From: Emiliania huxleyi CCMP1516
Lineage: Eukaryota; Haptophyta; Isochrysidales; Noelaerhabdaceae
Direction of reading: 5' to 3'
DNA: 64,000 nucleotides
NCBI RefSeq assembly: GCF_000372725.1
Contig: NW_005196830.1
Span: 560,889-624,888 of the forward strand
Part shown: piece by piece, positions 23,113-33,308 of the stretch
How positions within the stretch are numbered: the first letter of the stretch is position 1
How the letters are laid out: the number at the start of each line of letters is the position of its first letter
The notes under the pieces: model-generated
Database searches by the model: none
Told to the model about the DNA's origin: nothing
Seen by the model: only the letters and a program-made list of their open reading frames with translations
Made by a program: the position numbers and the translations under genes

Positions 23113-23571
23113 CAGTGGGTTGCGGGCATTAGGAAAACAGGATCCCGCGGCACGCCGCCGTTTCTAAGCCTTTCCACAACCCTCATCCACCCCACGCCGT
23201 GGTTTCTTAGCTCCGGCCGCCGGGGCACTCAAGCCAGAGCGCCGGCCCGAAGGATTTTTAGGTAAGAGGTAAGCTGCGGTCCGCGAGGGCGATGCCAGAG
23301 TCTGCCGCCGAGTCGGCTCTCTGTCTGGATGACGGGAAGACGCACACACGCCTCCATTCACTCCATCCACTCAGAACACCGCAGACTTGGAAAGTGACAA
23401 GTGCGCGCGCCGCAGGCGAAGAGAAATTTTGAGCTGGGCCTCCCGTTCACACTCGTGTCTGGCCTTTTCTCGGGGCCGCGCCTGCGGCGCGCCGTGGTTT
23501 CTTAGATTTTTGCGGAAATCGCTCGGCGTGGTTTCTTAATGGTACGTTTTCTTAATGCCCGCAACCCACTG
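23113..23571. mobile_element. Tc1/mariner-type MITE with 26-bp TIRs and TA flanks
   Basis: The left end CAGTGGGTTGCGGGCATTAG... (23113-23138) is inverted at the right end (23546-23571) with one mismatch. Both ends are flanked by TA (23111-23112 and 23572-23573), the target duplication expected for Tc1/mariner elements. The 459-bp interior has no transposase. GTGGTTTCTTA recurs three times (near 23200, 23492 and 23528), so the right end itself is built of a repeated sub-terminal motif. Confidence 0.85.
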
Positions 23572-23945
23572 TAGCAGCTGTAGCAGCTTCCAAAAAAGAC
23601 TCTCGCAAACGAAGACCCGCTTTGCTGCCGCCTTCACCAGGGCCGCGACCAGCCGCAAGGCCGCAACCAGCGCCCCGGCGTTAGAGTAAGCAGGCGCACA
23701 TCGCTTCCAGGGTCGGTCTCGGGCCCGGTGCTTCGACGCAGCACAGTGGTGTGTTTCGGGAGAGGGAGAGAGTTTGTTGTGTTTCGTGGTAGCATGAACT
23801 CAGAACGGCCCCCTGAGAGCGCCCCTTCGACGCCCACGGGTCCCGGGGGGTCGGAGGGGTTGCGAGAGGGGCCCGGCTATTTTTGTTTGAATCCCGGAGG
23901 CCGTTCGAACATGAATTGACGTTCCACGTCGCGGGCGGCGTGTCA

Positions 23946-24018
23946 AAAGAAAGAAAGAAAATATGGACGGAAAGGGAGGGATGGGAGGACGGCACGCCGC
24001 CACCACACAGAGATTTTG
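23946..24018 (+). repeat. dispersed repeat family B, copy 1
   Basis: (AAAG)n followed by GGGAGGGATGGGAGGACGGC, ACGCCGCCACCACACAG and GATTTT. Related to 56931-57080 (same orientation) and to 63484-63601 (inverted). This copy lacks the distal part seen in the other two and is followed by (AATA)n. Confidence 0.8.
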
Positions 24019-24156
24019 GCGGCGTGCCGAATAAATAAATAAATAAAACGGACACACCAAACAAGGGGCGGCGTGGCGTCCTCGCGGGCGCCGGTGTTTT
24101 TCTTCTTGAGAGTCTTGAGTTCGACGCGGCATCAGTAGCTGCTGCCCCGTGTGTAT

Positions 24157-25140
24157 ATGCCGCCGCAGGCCACCCTCTCCGGCGTTCTCGCGAGTCCGCA
24201 GCAGCTAGTGCTACGCGGCCTGCAGCAGACCAGCCTCTCGCTCACAATCGGCATCTTTGTCGGCAGCGCGCTCACCAGCGGCGCCGTCTGCGGTGTCGCG
24301 GCCTTCTACTTGGCATTCAGCGACCGGCTGCTCAAGCGGGTGCGCGAGTCCGCCAGCACCCTCGCCAGCACGCTCGCCGATCCCGTCGGCGGCGCTGCCG
24401 CTCTTGCAAAGGTGCTCGCGCTCGGCGGCGGCTCCGAAGGGCTGCTCGGCCTCGTGCGGAGCGGCAAGAAGATCATCTGCGTCGGCAAGAACTATCGCGA
24501 CCACATCGCCGAGCTCGCGCAGCTGAGCCCCGACTGGCGGGTGGAGGAGCAGCCCGAGCCGGTCCTCTTCCTCAAGCCGACCACGGCCTACGCCTTCCCA
24601 GGCCAGCCGCTCGTGCTCCGCGACCCCGCCAGGCGGCCTCGCCGCCGATGCGGCACCGACTTTGGAGTGCACCACGAGCTGGAGCTCGCGGTCGTCATCG
24701 GCCGCCGCTGCCGCCACTTGCCGACGGACGCTGCCGCTGCAGCGGCGGTCGCGGGCTATGCCCTCGCGCTAGACATCACCGACCGAGACGAGCAGACGGA
24801 GGCGAAGAGGGCGGGGATGCCGTGGAGCGTCGCCAAGGGGCACGACTCGTACTGCCCCCTCTCCACGCCCTTCCTGCTGCCCGAGGGCGGCTCATGGCGC
24901 GAGCTGCGCATGTGGCTCGACGTCAACGGCACGCGACGGCAGGAGTGCAGCTGCGCCGAGATGATCCACGGGGTGGAGGAGCTGGTGCGCTTCTGCTCGT
25001 CGGTGATGACTCTCGAGCCCGGGGATGTCCTCCTCACCGGCACTCCGGCGGGCGTCGGCCGGCTCCGGCCCGGGGACGTCGTCACCGCCGGCGTGGAGGG
25101 CCACGTGCAGATGGTTGTGGCCGTCGTGGCGGAGGAGTGA
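24157..25140 (+). CDS. fumarylacetoacetate hydrolase (FAHD1-like) family protein
   Basis: ATG at 24157; the GTG at 24151 is in frame but non-standard. The N-terminal 60 residues hold a hydrophobic segment (LTIGIFVGSALTSGAVCGVAA), a membrane anchor or organelle leader. The catalytic fold follows: KKIICVGKNYRDHI, EPVLFLKPTTAY, the metal-binding GVHHELELAVVIG (HxExE), ALDITDRDEQ, WSVAKGHDSYCPL, the C-terminal MIHGVEELVRFCSSVMTLEPGD and LTGTPAGVG. FAHD1 enzymes hydrolyse acylpyruvates or decarboxylate oxaloacetate using Mg2+. All motif positions are normal. RRPRRRC before FGVHHE is a small insertion. It has no introns, unlike its neighbours. Confidence 0.9.
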   Translation: MPPQATLSGVLASPQQLVLRGLQQTSLSLTIGIFVGSALTSGAVCGVAAFYLAFSDRLLKRVRESASTLASTLADPVGGAAALAKVLALGGGSEGLLGLVRSGKKIICVGKNYRDHIAELAQLSPDWRVEEQPEPVLFLKPTTAYAFPGQPLVLRDPARRPRRRCGTDFGVHHELELAVVIGRRCRHLPTDAAAAAAVAGYALALDITDRDEQTEAKRAGMPWSVAKGHDSYCPLSTPFLLPEGGSWRELRMWLDVNGTRRQECSCAEMIHGVEELVRFCSSVMTLEPGDVLLTGTPAGVGRLRPGDVVTAGVEGHVQMVVAVVAEE

Positions 25141-25353
25141 GCGCCCCAGGGCGCGCCGCCGCCGGCTGGGGCGGCGTCCTCTCCACCTTTCGGTGTGGCC
25201 CTGCGCCCACGTTGTCAGAGGAGAACAGAGCCGTATTAGGTCTTAGTGTGTATTATTCAAATGTCAACGAGCCCCCCTGCGCCCTGGCGCCACACTTTTG
25301 CGACACACATTGGCTTAGGACCGACAAGCGACATGCAGCACATCAGTGTCACA

Positions 25354-26560
25354 TCACACCCTGCTGAGCGCTGCTGACAGCCGTGCTTCGGCGATTGCGG
25401 CAAGCAGCAGCCGCAGGTGCAGATGCATCGCCCCCGAGCACGGAAGCCAGTGGGAGCAGTCCCGGCGGGCGGCGCCGCCCGGCTTGTGTGCTCCGGGGTG
25501 GTCGCCGTGCCTCGCAAGAAGTGGCCAGAAGCCTCGCACGAGCTGCACGGCCGGCTGCGCGCAAGGGCGCTCCGAGGCCGCGGCCGCGGCCGCTTTGGCG
25601 ATCGGAACCACCAAACGCTCCCACGCGCTGTGAGCGGCAGAGCTCTCAATCGGTGCGCACGGCCGCAGCGCCGCCTCCGACCGGAACGCCCCATCGCGCG
25701 TGTCAAAGTGCTGAGGCAGAGGGAGCTGCCAGACGAGCCGCGGCCAGTCTCTCCTCGAGCAGGCGAGCCTCAGAAAGCTCCCGGCGCTCGCGTGGAACAC
25801 CTCGAGTGCCGCCGCGCGCCGCGCCTCGCGACCGCCGCGCGATGCAAAGGCGGGGTGCCGCGCGAGAGCGGCCAGCCAGAGGCCGGACTGAATGACAGCG
25901 ATGCCTGCGACCAATGCGGTGGTGGAGAGGTGCGGAGGGAGGACGGCGCGGAGGTTGCGGTGGGCACCGCGAGGCCGGCCAGGCGCCGCCGAGACTGGCC
26001 GGAATAGGTCGTCGAAAGCGGCCGCGGCGCCGGGGGCAGATGCGTCCGGCAACAAGTTGAGTCGCCTTGAGGAGAGTCGAAGGCTGCCGTGGCGACAGTC
26101 GAGAGGAGGCCGCTCATACCGATCGTCCGCCTGGCGTTGGGGCACGGTTGGTGGACGGGGCAGCCTCTCAGTGCCAGGGCAGGCGACGGCGCACCGCCAG
26201 GAGCACCACCGCCGCATGCTCTGGACGCAGTTGCCGCCCGCTTGGAAGCGTCCACTTCGGCTGCGAGGTATTCCTGCACATGAGAGGCTGGCCCCTCCGC
26301 CGCAGCCACGCTACAAGCTCGTCGAAGGCGTAACGCGAGGTCGAGTCACCGATCAGCATCACGCGGCCACGCACCGACCTCAGGTCGTCCAATGCAGGCA
26401 GCACGCAGCCGGTCGGCTCAAAGCGGTGCAGCGTCTGGGCGCGGCGGCGACGTGCACAGGCGTGGGCACAGTGCTCAGCGCAGCCTGTGCTCCGCACTCG
26501 CTTCCAAGCGCCCGTTAGCGGCAGAGCACCAAGAGAGGGTGCGCTGCAAGAGAAATTCAT
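25354..26560 (-). CDS. SGNH / PC-esterase-like (trichome-birefringence-like) protein
   Basis: The upstream part (from 26560, where an acceptor TTTCTCTTGCAG directly follows a possible ATG) has Cys-rich sequence, then GRVMLIGDSTSRYAFDELV, the GDS block with the nucleophile Ser. Further down, in another frame, are VIQSGLWLAALARH, LVWQLPLPQHFDT, RGFWPLLARHGDHPG, and then DCSHWLPCSGAMHLHLRLLLAA, matching the DxxH block of PC-esterases. It is therefore likely an acyl-transferase or esterase acting on glycans in the secretory pathway. The frame change lies between about 26170 and 26080 and its splice sites were not resolved. The first exon is also uncertain. Confidence 0.65.
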
Positions 26561-27111
26561 TCGGCCTAACCCGTGTCAGCTGCTCCAAATACTCGTTTTG
26601 CTGACGCGCGGGGCTTCTTGCCCGCGCGGTAGTGCCCCCAAAGGGGCTGTACATGAGCAGAAACACAGCTCTCGCTGCTGTCGGCGGGCGCTCTCATCAT
26701 CGTGCCACGCAAAGGTGATGATCAGAACGAAGTGCACTCCAGGCTAACTCCCAAAACCGGGCTGGGGGGCGCGTCTTGGCTCCCTTTTGGTCTTGCGCTT
26801 AACCGAGACTTTGACTTTTTTTTGTGCGTCCTGGGGGCTGGGCCCCTGCCACGTTACAGACAGGAATAAAACCCAAAAACTGCGATGGAATTCAAAATTG
26901 ATATTTCACAAAATTGAAAACAACCCCGCGTCCCAATCAATATAGCAAATAAATTCTAAATCCGGCGAGTTGGTCTTCGTTCGGCGCTCTGAAATTAGTC
27001 ATTGCCCTACCAAGATGGCTGGGCGATGACCGATGTATGCAGCCGGCTCAGACACGAGACAGCGGCGCCCACCCCGGTATAGAGGCTGCAGTGGCTCCTG
27101 CATCTGCATCT
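26561..27111. other. intergenic with an AT-rich patch
   Basis: 26860-26990 is strikingly AT-rich for this window (TTCAAAATTGATATTTCACA, ATATAGCAAATAAATTC). No frame, inverted repeat or RNA gene is evident. It could be a 3' flank, a recent insertion or an organelle-derived piece. Confidence 0.4.
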
Positions 27112-28527
27112 CTACATCCACGGAATGAGCGAGCCGAGCAGCAAGCCCGCCATGAGCGTGTGCAGCATGCTCAGGCCGCGCGAGACGGGAGTCGAGTGCA
27201 CGCCCCCCGCCTATAAGAGGGGTTGCCAGAGCAGTACAATGGCAAAGGAAACGGCATCGCACGCTAAAATGTTGGGTAGTGTGCGGGTAATCTTGGGAAC
27301 TCCCCGGCAGCCTCGCAACGCCTCGGGTAATCTCGGGCAATCTCGGATGATCTCACCTCCATCAGCACGGCGGCCGTCCCCTCGTGCCCCTTCTCGACAG
27401 CAGCGTCCAAAGGCGTGTCCGAGGGCGGGGCGTTCGGATCGGCGCCCGCCTAAGGAGTTGAGTTTGGCACGTTGTAAGTACACCCCACGAGCACAACATA
27501 CTCTGACCTTGCGCCCGCCCGGGGTTGAATGAGGTGGCTGACTAACTATTACTACGAGCAATTCTACCCGTCCCTCTGAGAGGTGGCCGTCTTCATCCAT
27601 GCACGTCTCTACTACAGCAGCCGCCTCGAGCAGCGCCGCCACCACGTCCGTGTGTCCCTTGCTGGCGGCGATCTGCAGCGGCGTCTTCACAGTGAGGAGT
27701 CCAGCGCCGAGCGTGCTCAGCGCCTGCCGATTTGCATGATGCATGTGATGGCGGATTCCGGGGGTGGATACGTTGGATACCCAGAGCATCGCGAGCACAG
27801 TGTATCGGCGACTGCCATGCATACAGCCGAATTGTGGGGAAGGACAAAATTCGAGCGCGTCGGAGTGTGGTACTGTAATCCCGCACCCTTCCTTCCGCAT
27901 CTAGGGCCAAAGAGCATTCGGGTCTGCTCCCGCCTTGAGCAGCGCCGCCACCGTAGCGGTATGGCCCCCGCTCGCCGAGTTGTGCAGCGGCATCACCGAG
28001 AGCAGTAGGCCGAGACCGAAGAACGAGGCGGCGTTCGGGTCAGCTCCCGCCTCGAGCAATGCCGACACCGCTTCACTGTGCCCCTGATCGGCGGCGGCGT
28101 CCAGCGCCGTCCTGGACGCGAGAACGCCAAAGCCGAGCGTGGACGGCGCGTTCGAGTCCGCCCCCGCACCCTGCAACGCCGCAATTATCTCTGCATGGCC
28201 TTCGAGGGCGGCAGCGAAGAGAGGCGCCCTGCGGCCAACCTCAAACATGCCGATGCCTGTCCGCTCGCCAGCCTCGACGTCGCTCGTGGGCAGCAGCTCC
28301 GCGATGCGACCGATTGCCTTGGCCCTTACGGCGGCGTGGAGAGGAGTCGCTGTCTGCAGCGACGGAACCTCGGCGAAGCACATGCTGAGAAGGCAGGTGA
28401 CGAAGAGCACCGCTAAGGAAATCGCGCCCCACTTGAGGACTCGTGCCGCCGCCGGCCGCAGCAGTGGAAAGAAGAAGAGGACGGCGAGCGAGGAGACGAG
28501 CAGCACGCCAGCGGTGCCATCCGACAT
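27112..28527 (-). CDS. ankyrin-repeat membrane protein
   Basis: ATG at 28527. Two N-terminal membrane segments (VLLVSSLAVLFFFPLL and WGAISLAVLFVTCLLSM) precede ankyrin repeats: TPLHAAVRAKAIGRIAELL, APLFAAALEGHAEIIAALQGAGAD, TALDAAADQGHSEAVSALLEAGADPN and MPLHNSASGGHTATVAALLKAGADPN. The intron 27915-27724 (GC donor) leads to ALSTLGAGLLTVKTPLQIAASKGH. The next intron (GC donor) leads to AGADPNAPPSDTPLDAAVEKGHEG. The last (GT donor) leads to AGGVHSTPVSRGLS and a C-terminal membrane helix (LMAGLLLGSLIPWM) ending at 27112. Five to six repeats therefore face one side of a membrane. The partner is unknown. The annotated junctions keep the ANK consensus intact, which supports the splice sites. Confidence 0.75.
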
Positions 28528-29719
28528 TTTGCGGCAAGCCCAGGCGCTGTTGAAAAAAATGAGGCGCAGCGGTTGCGCAGCTATGAACAGGAGCGAGTCC
28601 GCGCTGCGCTAGGCTCAGACACATCCGTCGGCGCCCTCCGCCTCGAGCTGTCGCGCGTGCCGCTGCTGCAGGACCGCCAAACTCGTCGAGATGCCTCGCG
28701 GGTGCGTGGCTGCCGTCGCTAGAGGACAGCGGCGCGAGGGCGAGCAGCATACACACATGCAGGAGTTGGCCTGAGTTGTCAGCACAACTAAAAGAAATTC
28801 GTATGCGATTTTTTCTTTTATTACTGATCGTGGAGACTCCTGCCGCCGCCCCTGCCACCGAGTGCGGGTGGGCAGGCCCTAAAACGGCGGGAGGGGTAGG
28901 GGTGCCGCTGTAGGGGTGTGGAGGGGTCGGGAGGGCGGGAGTGCGGACCGTGACCTAAAGCCCTCCACCGATAGAGGTGTCAGGCGGCAGGGCCCAGGAG
29001 GGGTGGGGGCTGGGAGGGCTGGCCAAAAGCGAGGCGTAGGAGGGCTCATGAGGGCTTGGCCTTGGGTATTTGTAGCCATTTTTAGGCTTCAACTGGTCCC
29101 CAAATAGTAGCAACACCTCATGAAAATCAGTCAAAAAAGCCCGAAAAAATCGGCGCCTGCGGCGGGCTTCCTGGGGCGTGCCCCAGACCCCCTTGACTGG
29201 GGGGACCCCCCCCAAGAGCACCCCCGTCGCCCCCGGGGGCCCGTCGACACCCCAGGCTCGATCGAACGAAACCCGCAAGCGGGCGTACGGACCGCGAGCG
29301 GCTCGCACCCGTGACACGCAGGCGTCCGACAGACGGCGCCGGGGCTAGGCGACCGAAGAGGAACTACGGCAAGAACCGCACACCACCCGCTGACGAGCGC
29401 TCGCGGAACAGGTCCGCGGCGCCCGTCAGTCAGGGGCGTGCGCGAGACAGGGCTAAAAGCCCTTTTCTGTGAGCGTTCCCTCCCGGCGGGGGTTGTGGCG
29501 GAGAGCCGGCATGGGAATCGCCGGCCCCCACACAGGGGGTGCCCCTGCCAGGCGCCGCAAGCGGTGCCCAGCTCCGCCAGGTCCCCCACCCCAGAGGCCA
29601 CCTGGACCCCTCCAAGCCATCGCCTCGCGCGCGCTCAGTCGTACCTCCAACCCCTCTTCGCCGCAGCTCGCACGTAGGCTGCACACGCACGTAGGGCTGC
29701 ACACGCACACATAACTGGC
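28528..29719. other. 1.2-kb intergenic region
   Basis: 28800-28840 is T-rich. 28880-29050 is G-rich with GGGGTAGGGGTG and GAGGGCT runs. 29165-29235 holds the near-palindrome CTGGGGCGTGCCCCAG with CCCCC/GGGGG stems. 29660-29715 has a GCACACGCAC(G/A) duplication just before the next gene. No gene could be supported. Confidence 0.4.
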
Positions 29720-30994
29720 ATGAGCCGCCAGGGCAGCAGCACAAAGCACCCGCCAGCTCCGGAGCTCTTCCGTACAATCGCGCACTGCGTGCGGCGGGCG
29801 GGTGGCTGCCTCAAGGCGGACGCGCTGCTCCAGCTGCACCCGAGTCTGCGCTCGGCGCTGCGCGACTTCCGCCTCCTCGAGGCGCTCAAGGAGCAGGAGG
29901 CCGTGTTGTCGGGCCGACGGCTCGTCGACGCTCGTCCGATCGCCGGTGGCAGCGAAGCGTGGCTCTGCATCGTCACCGACTCGGACGGCCGCCTCGCCGG
30001 CGGCGCCGCCGACTATGAGCCGGCGAGATGGTTCCAGCCTCCGACGGCCGGCTCGCAGCGCGACGCGAGGGCGGCCGCGCTCGACGCCGCGCGCGCCATA
30101 TGCCGCCGGAGAATGACGTTCCTCCGAAATACCGCCGCGCCAGGCGGGAGACGCACGGCCATGACACAGCCATGACACGTCCGTGACACGTCCGTGACAC
30201 GTCTCGCAGGCGGAGACGCGGCGTCGGAAGCTGCCTTCGACGTGCCCCTGTCGCTGATGGCGCAGGACCGGCGGCTGCGGCAGCGGGTCGAGTGGCTGGT
30301 GGCGCTGAGTCCGCAGCCCGGCCTGCTCCGGCACGTTCCTCTCGACGAGACGCTGGAGCGCGCCTCGGAGGTGAACCGCGCTCTGGTGGCGGCGATTGGA
30401 TTTGAAGCCGCGCGCCGCCGGAGCCTCCTGCTGCACCTGCACGCGCTGCTCAGAGAGACGTATGGCGCAGCGCGGCTAAGCGGCGCCAAGGCCGCCGCTG
30501 CCGCCGCCACCGGCGGCGGCGGTGGCGGCGGCGGCGCGGCCGCGGACGGCGGCGGCGCGGACCCATCCTCGCTCTCTCTCCTTGTGCACGACTCCGATTT
30601 GGGCGCCTGCGGGGCGGGAGGAGGCGCGCCGCTCGGCGAGCCGGCCGCGCTTGGGAGGTGTCTGGGAAGTGTCGAGGAAGTGTCTGGGAAGTGTCTAGGA
30701 GGCGCGCCGCTCGCCGACCCCGCGGTGCTGGACGGGTTCGATGCGGCGCTGTCGGCGGCGTTGCCAAAGGTGCGGCGTTCGTGCGAGGGCGGAGAGGTCT
30801 TCCTCGGCGAGCTGGGAGGGACGGCCGAGATCAAGGCGTTCCTCGCGCCCCTGCTCGGCTGGCCGGGCGTCTCGCTGCTCGGTCTGGCGCGTGCGCTTGC
30901 GGAGCGAAGGCCCGAGCGGGCCTCGCTGCGTCCAGCGTCGCGGGGGGAGGAGGCGGCCGGCTGGTGGCTCGTGCGCCTCAAGAAAGAAAGCTGA
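29720..30994 (+). CDS. unrecognised protein, two to three exons
   Basis: ATG at 29720. Exon 1 has ELFRTIAHCVRRAGGCLKAD, LHPSLRSALRDFRLLEALKE and an Arg-rich end. The intron 30144-30209 (GC donor) starts GCGGGAGACGC and the next exon starts GCGGAGACGC. Exon 2 reads GDAASEAAFDVPLSLMAQDRRLRQRVEWLVAL and continues helix-rich with a GGGGGGGG linker. A possible 41-nt intron (GTGTCTGGGAAGTG... near 30659-30699) is flanked by a duplicated GGCGCGCCGCTCG. The end is EEAAGWWLVRLKKES. The protein looks cytosolic, globular and helical. I do not recognise the family. The gene ends only about 50 bp before the pseudouridine synthase ATG. Confidence 0.6.
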
Positions 30995-31047
30995 CGCGCG
31001 GAGAGTGGAGAGACCGTTGCGACTAGGCGGACGGCTGGTGGCTCACC

Positions 31048-32371
31048 ATGCGACCAGCCGTGCGACCAGCTCCGCTTCTGCCCGCGACTCCCTCGCAAAG
31101 ACCGGCCGCAAGGCACGCCGCAGCGCACTTGGTGGGGGCGGCGGGCGGCGAGGGCGAGGGAGAGGGAGAGGGCGAGGGCGAGGGCGAGGGCGAGGGCGAG
31201 GGAGAGGGAGAGGGCGAGGGAGAGGGCGAGGGCGGAGAGGGCGGCGAGGGCGAGGGCAGCGAAGGAGAGGGAGAGGGAGGGGGCGACGGCGACGGCGACG
31301 GCGACGGCGGCGCAGGCGGGCCAGACGGGCCGGGCCGGGCCCTTTCCGCAGCCTTCTCGGAGCCTGTGCGGGTGCTCGCCACCTCGCCGCGGGGGGTTGT
31401 GCTCGACAAGCCCTCGGGCGTGCGCACGGAGCGGCTGCTCGAGGCGGCGGCAGCGCAGCTGCGCCTCGACCTCCGCGCCGTCTCGCGGCTCGACAAGGGC
31501 ACCTCTGGCTGCCTGGCGGTCGCTGTCGGCGAGGCGGGCTTCCAAGAGCTCAAGGCGGCCTTTGCCGGCCGCGCCGTGGACAAGGCGTGCCTCTCGTCGA
31601 GGGCCTGTTCGAGCGCACTATCTCCCCAAATCTCCCCATATCTCCCCATAGGCGTACCTCTGCCTCGTCGAGGGCTTGTTCGAGCGCACCGCTTTGCCCG
31701 CCGGGGTGTCCGCCGCCGCCGCCGCCGCCGCCGTCGACGCGCTGGCGGCGGGCGAGGAGGTGGATTGGGCGGCGCCCGAGGTGGCGAGCGCGCTGAGCTT
31801 CGCTCGTGTGGAGATACGGCTGCTGCGTGCCAAGGAAGAGCGCGTCTTCCCCAGCCACCGCGGGAGAGAGGCGGTGACGCTGGTGGCGCCGCTGAGGCAC
31901 TACCGCCGCCGGCGACCCGCGCAGCCTCCGAGAGGATGCGAGGGCGGCGGCGGCGAGGGCGGCGGCGGCGAGGGTGGCGGCGGCGAGGGCGGGAGGGAGG
32001 GCGGCGGCAAGGGCGGGAGGGAGGGCGGCGGCGACGCAAAGCTAGAGCACTACTCCTTGCTGCTGTGCCACCCGCTGACCGGCAGGCAGCACCAGATCCG
32101 CGTGCACATGAAGACGCTCGGCCACGCCCTCGTCGGCGACACGCGCTACTGCTCGACCAGCCGCCGGGTGCAGCGGCAGCTGGGCTGGTGCGGCGGGCGG
32201 CTCTTCTTGCACAACTGCCAGACGGCGATCGAGCGCGACGGCGTCGGGCGGCTCGCGGCCCGCTCCCGCCTGCCGCCCGAGCTGCAGCTCGCCTTGCGAA
32301 CCGCAGGGGCGGACGCGCCGCTCGAGGAGGTAGGCCGCTCTTCCAGCCAATCAGCCTCACAAAGAGGATGA
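31048..32371 (+). CDS. RluA-family RNA pseudouridine synthase
   Basis: ATG at 31048. The N-terminus is low complexity, with a GEGEGE stretch coded by an imperfect GAGGGC repeat (31148-31310). The catalytic fold starts at VRVLATSPRGVVLDKPSGV. The active-site block is AVSRLDKGTSGCL, with the catalytic Asp. An intron at 31585-31651 (GC donor) precedes YLCLVEGLFERT. A Gly/Glu repeat insertion (31941-32035) lies before LLCHPLTGRQHQIRVHMKTLGHALVGDTRY, the C-terminal RluA signature. RluA enzymes isomerise uridine in rRNA or tRNA. No clear targeting peptide is visible. Insertion of low-complexity DNA both outside and inside the catalytic domain is unusual. Confidence 0.85.
31585..31651 (+). other. 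67-nt GC-AG intron beginning with a copy of the next exon
   Basis: The intron starts GCGTGCCTCTCGTCGAGGGC...TTCGAGCGCAC and the next exon starts GCGTACCTCTGCCTCGTCGA...TTCGAGCGCAC. About 34 nt are duplicated with a few changes. The remainder of the intron is three TCTCCCCATA-type 10-mers ending in ATAG. Confidence 0.9.
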
Positions 32372-32679
32372 AGTACGGTGTGTATTTTGGGTGTCTGAGG
32401 AGCCACACTCACTACACACGCACGGTTGCACAGATTTATCGGTCCGAGATAAAGCCGTAGACGGTAGAGGCTAGACTACGCTAGAGCAGCGAGTCCAGAG
32501 ATCTAAGAGATACCGACAGTCGGACCTCGCTCGTCCGCGCATTTACAGTTAGGGCCTGGTCCACGTTCTGCAAGGACGTGAAAATGTGGCACACGTCTAG
32601 GTACAGGAGACACGTACACACAGAAATATCCTAGGGTCAAGTGGAGTGCACGACCGAGGAAGCCGGACCGGACGCGCAG
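32372..32679. other. intergenic between convergent genes
   Basis: Ordinary-looking sequence between two 3' ends. No repeat or gene seen. Confidence 0.4.
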
Positions 32680-33144
32680 CTATTTGCTGCGCCGTGCGGC
32701 GGCGGCTCGCGCCGCCTTCATCCTTGCGAGCGCGGTGCCCTCGCTGCGAAGTCGCGGCAGCTTCCCGCGCGAGCACTGCAGCATCAGCAGCGCCCATCCC
32801 TCCCCGGCCTTGGCAGGCCCTATCAGCAGCTGCTCGAGCCTCTCGACGGTGACGGTCGGGTAGACGCAGCCGATCGAGTAGATGTTGCGGCTGCAGGAGG
32901 CGTACATCTGCGCCTCGCCCGCCGGCACGCCCTGCTCGATGGCCGCAGCGAGCACCCGCTCCTCCATCTCTGCCTCGGTGATGTACCGCAGCGATGGGCG
33001 CTTCTTCTGGCCCGCCGCGTCGGCAGCGGCCACAGCCGCGATGCGCGGCGCCGAGCGCGAGAGCGGGCGCGGCGCGTGCAGTGGCGACACACGCAGCGCG
33101 GCCGCGGTCGTCGAGAGGAGGAGGAGGAGACACTGTTGGCTCAT
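32680..33144 (-). CDS. small targeted protein of unknown function
   Basis: ATG at 33144 gives MSQQCLLLLLSTTAAALRVS, a clear signal sequence. A basic Ser/Arg/Pro stretch (SPLHAPRPLSRSAPR), as in a bipartite plastid leader, comes next. The mature domain of about 110 residues has SLRYITEAEMEERVLAAAIEQG, MYASCSRNIYSIGCVYPTVTVERLEQLLIG and WALLMLQCSRGKLPRL, and ends in basic helices (MKAARAAAARRSK). It contains two to three Cys. I do not recognise the family. A single frame with no evident intron. Confidence 0.6.
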   Translation of the reverse strand: MSQQCLLLLLSTTAAALRVSPLHAPRPLSRSAPRIAAVAAADAAGQKKRPSLRYITEAEMEERVLAAAIEQGVPAGEAQMYASCSRNIYSIGCVYPTVTVERLEQLLIGPAKAGEGWALLMLQCSRGKLPRLRSEGTALARMKAARAAAARRSK

Positions 33145-33308
33145 GCACGCGTTTGCTCGCCCGGCAGCTTTTTTCTTTCTTTCCTTATCTACCCAGTCCA
33201 ACCCGCTGTCCGCCGCCAGTCTGTTGTGAAAGGGGTTTTAGATCCTTCTGGTAGAAAAAGAAACGAAGGTAAGCCGATTGCGCCCACCCGTTTGGTATTC
33301 GACTGCAG

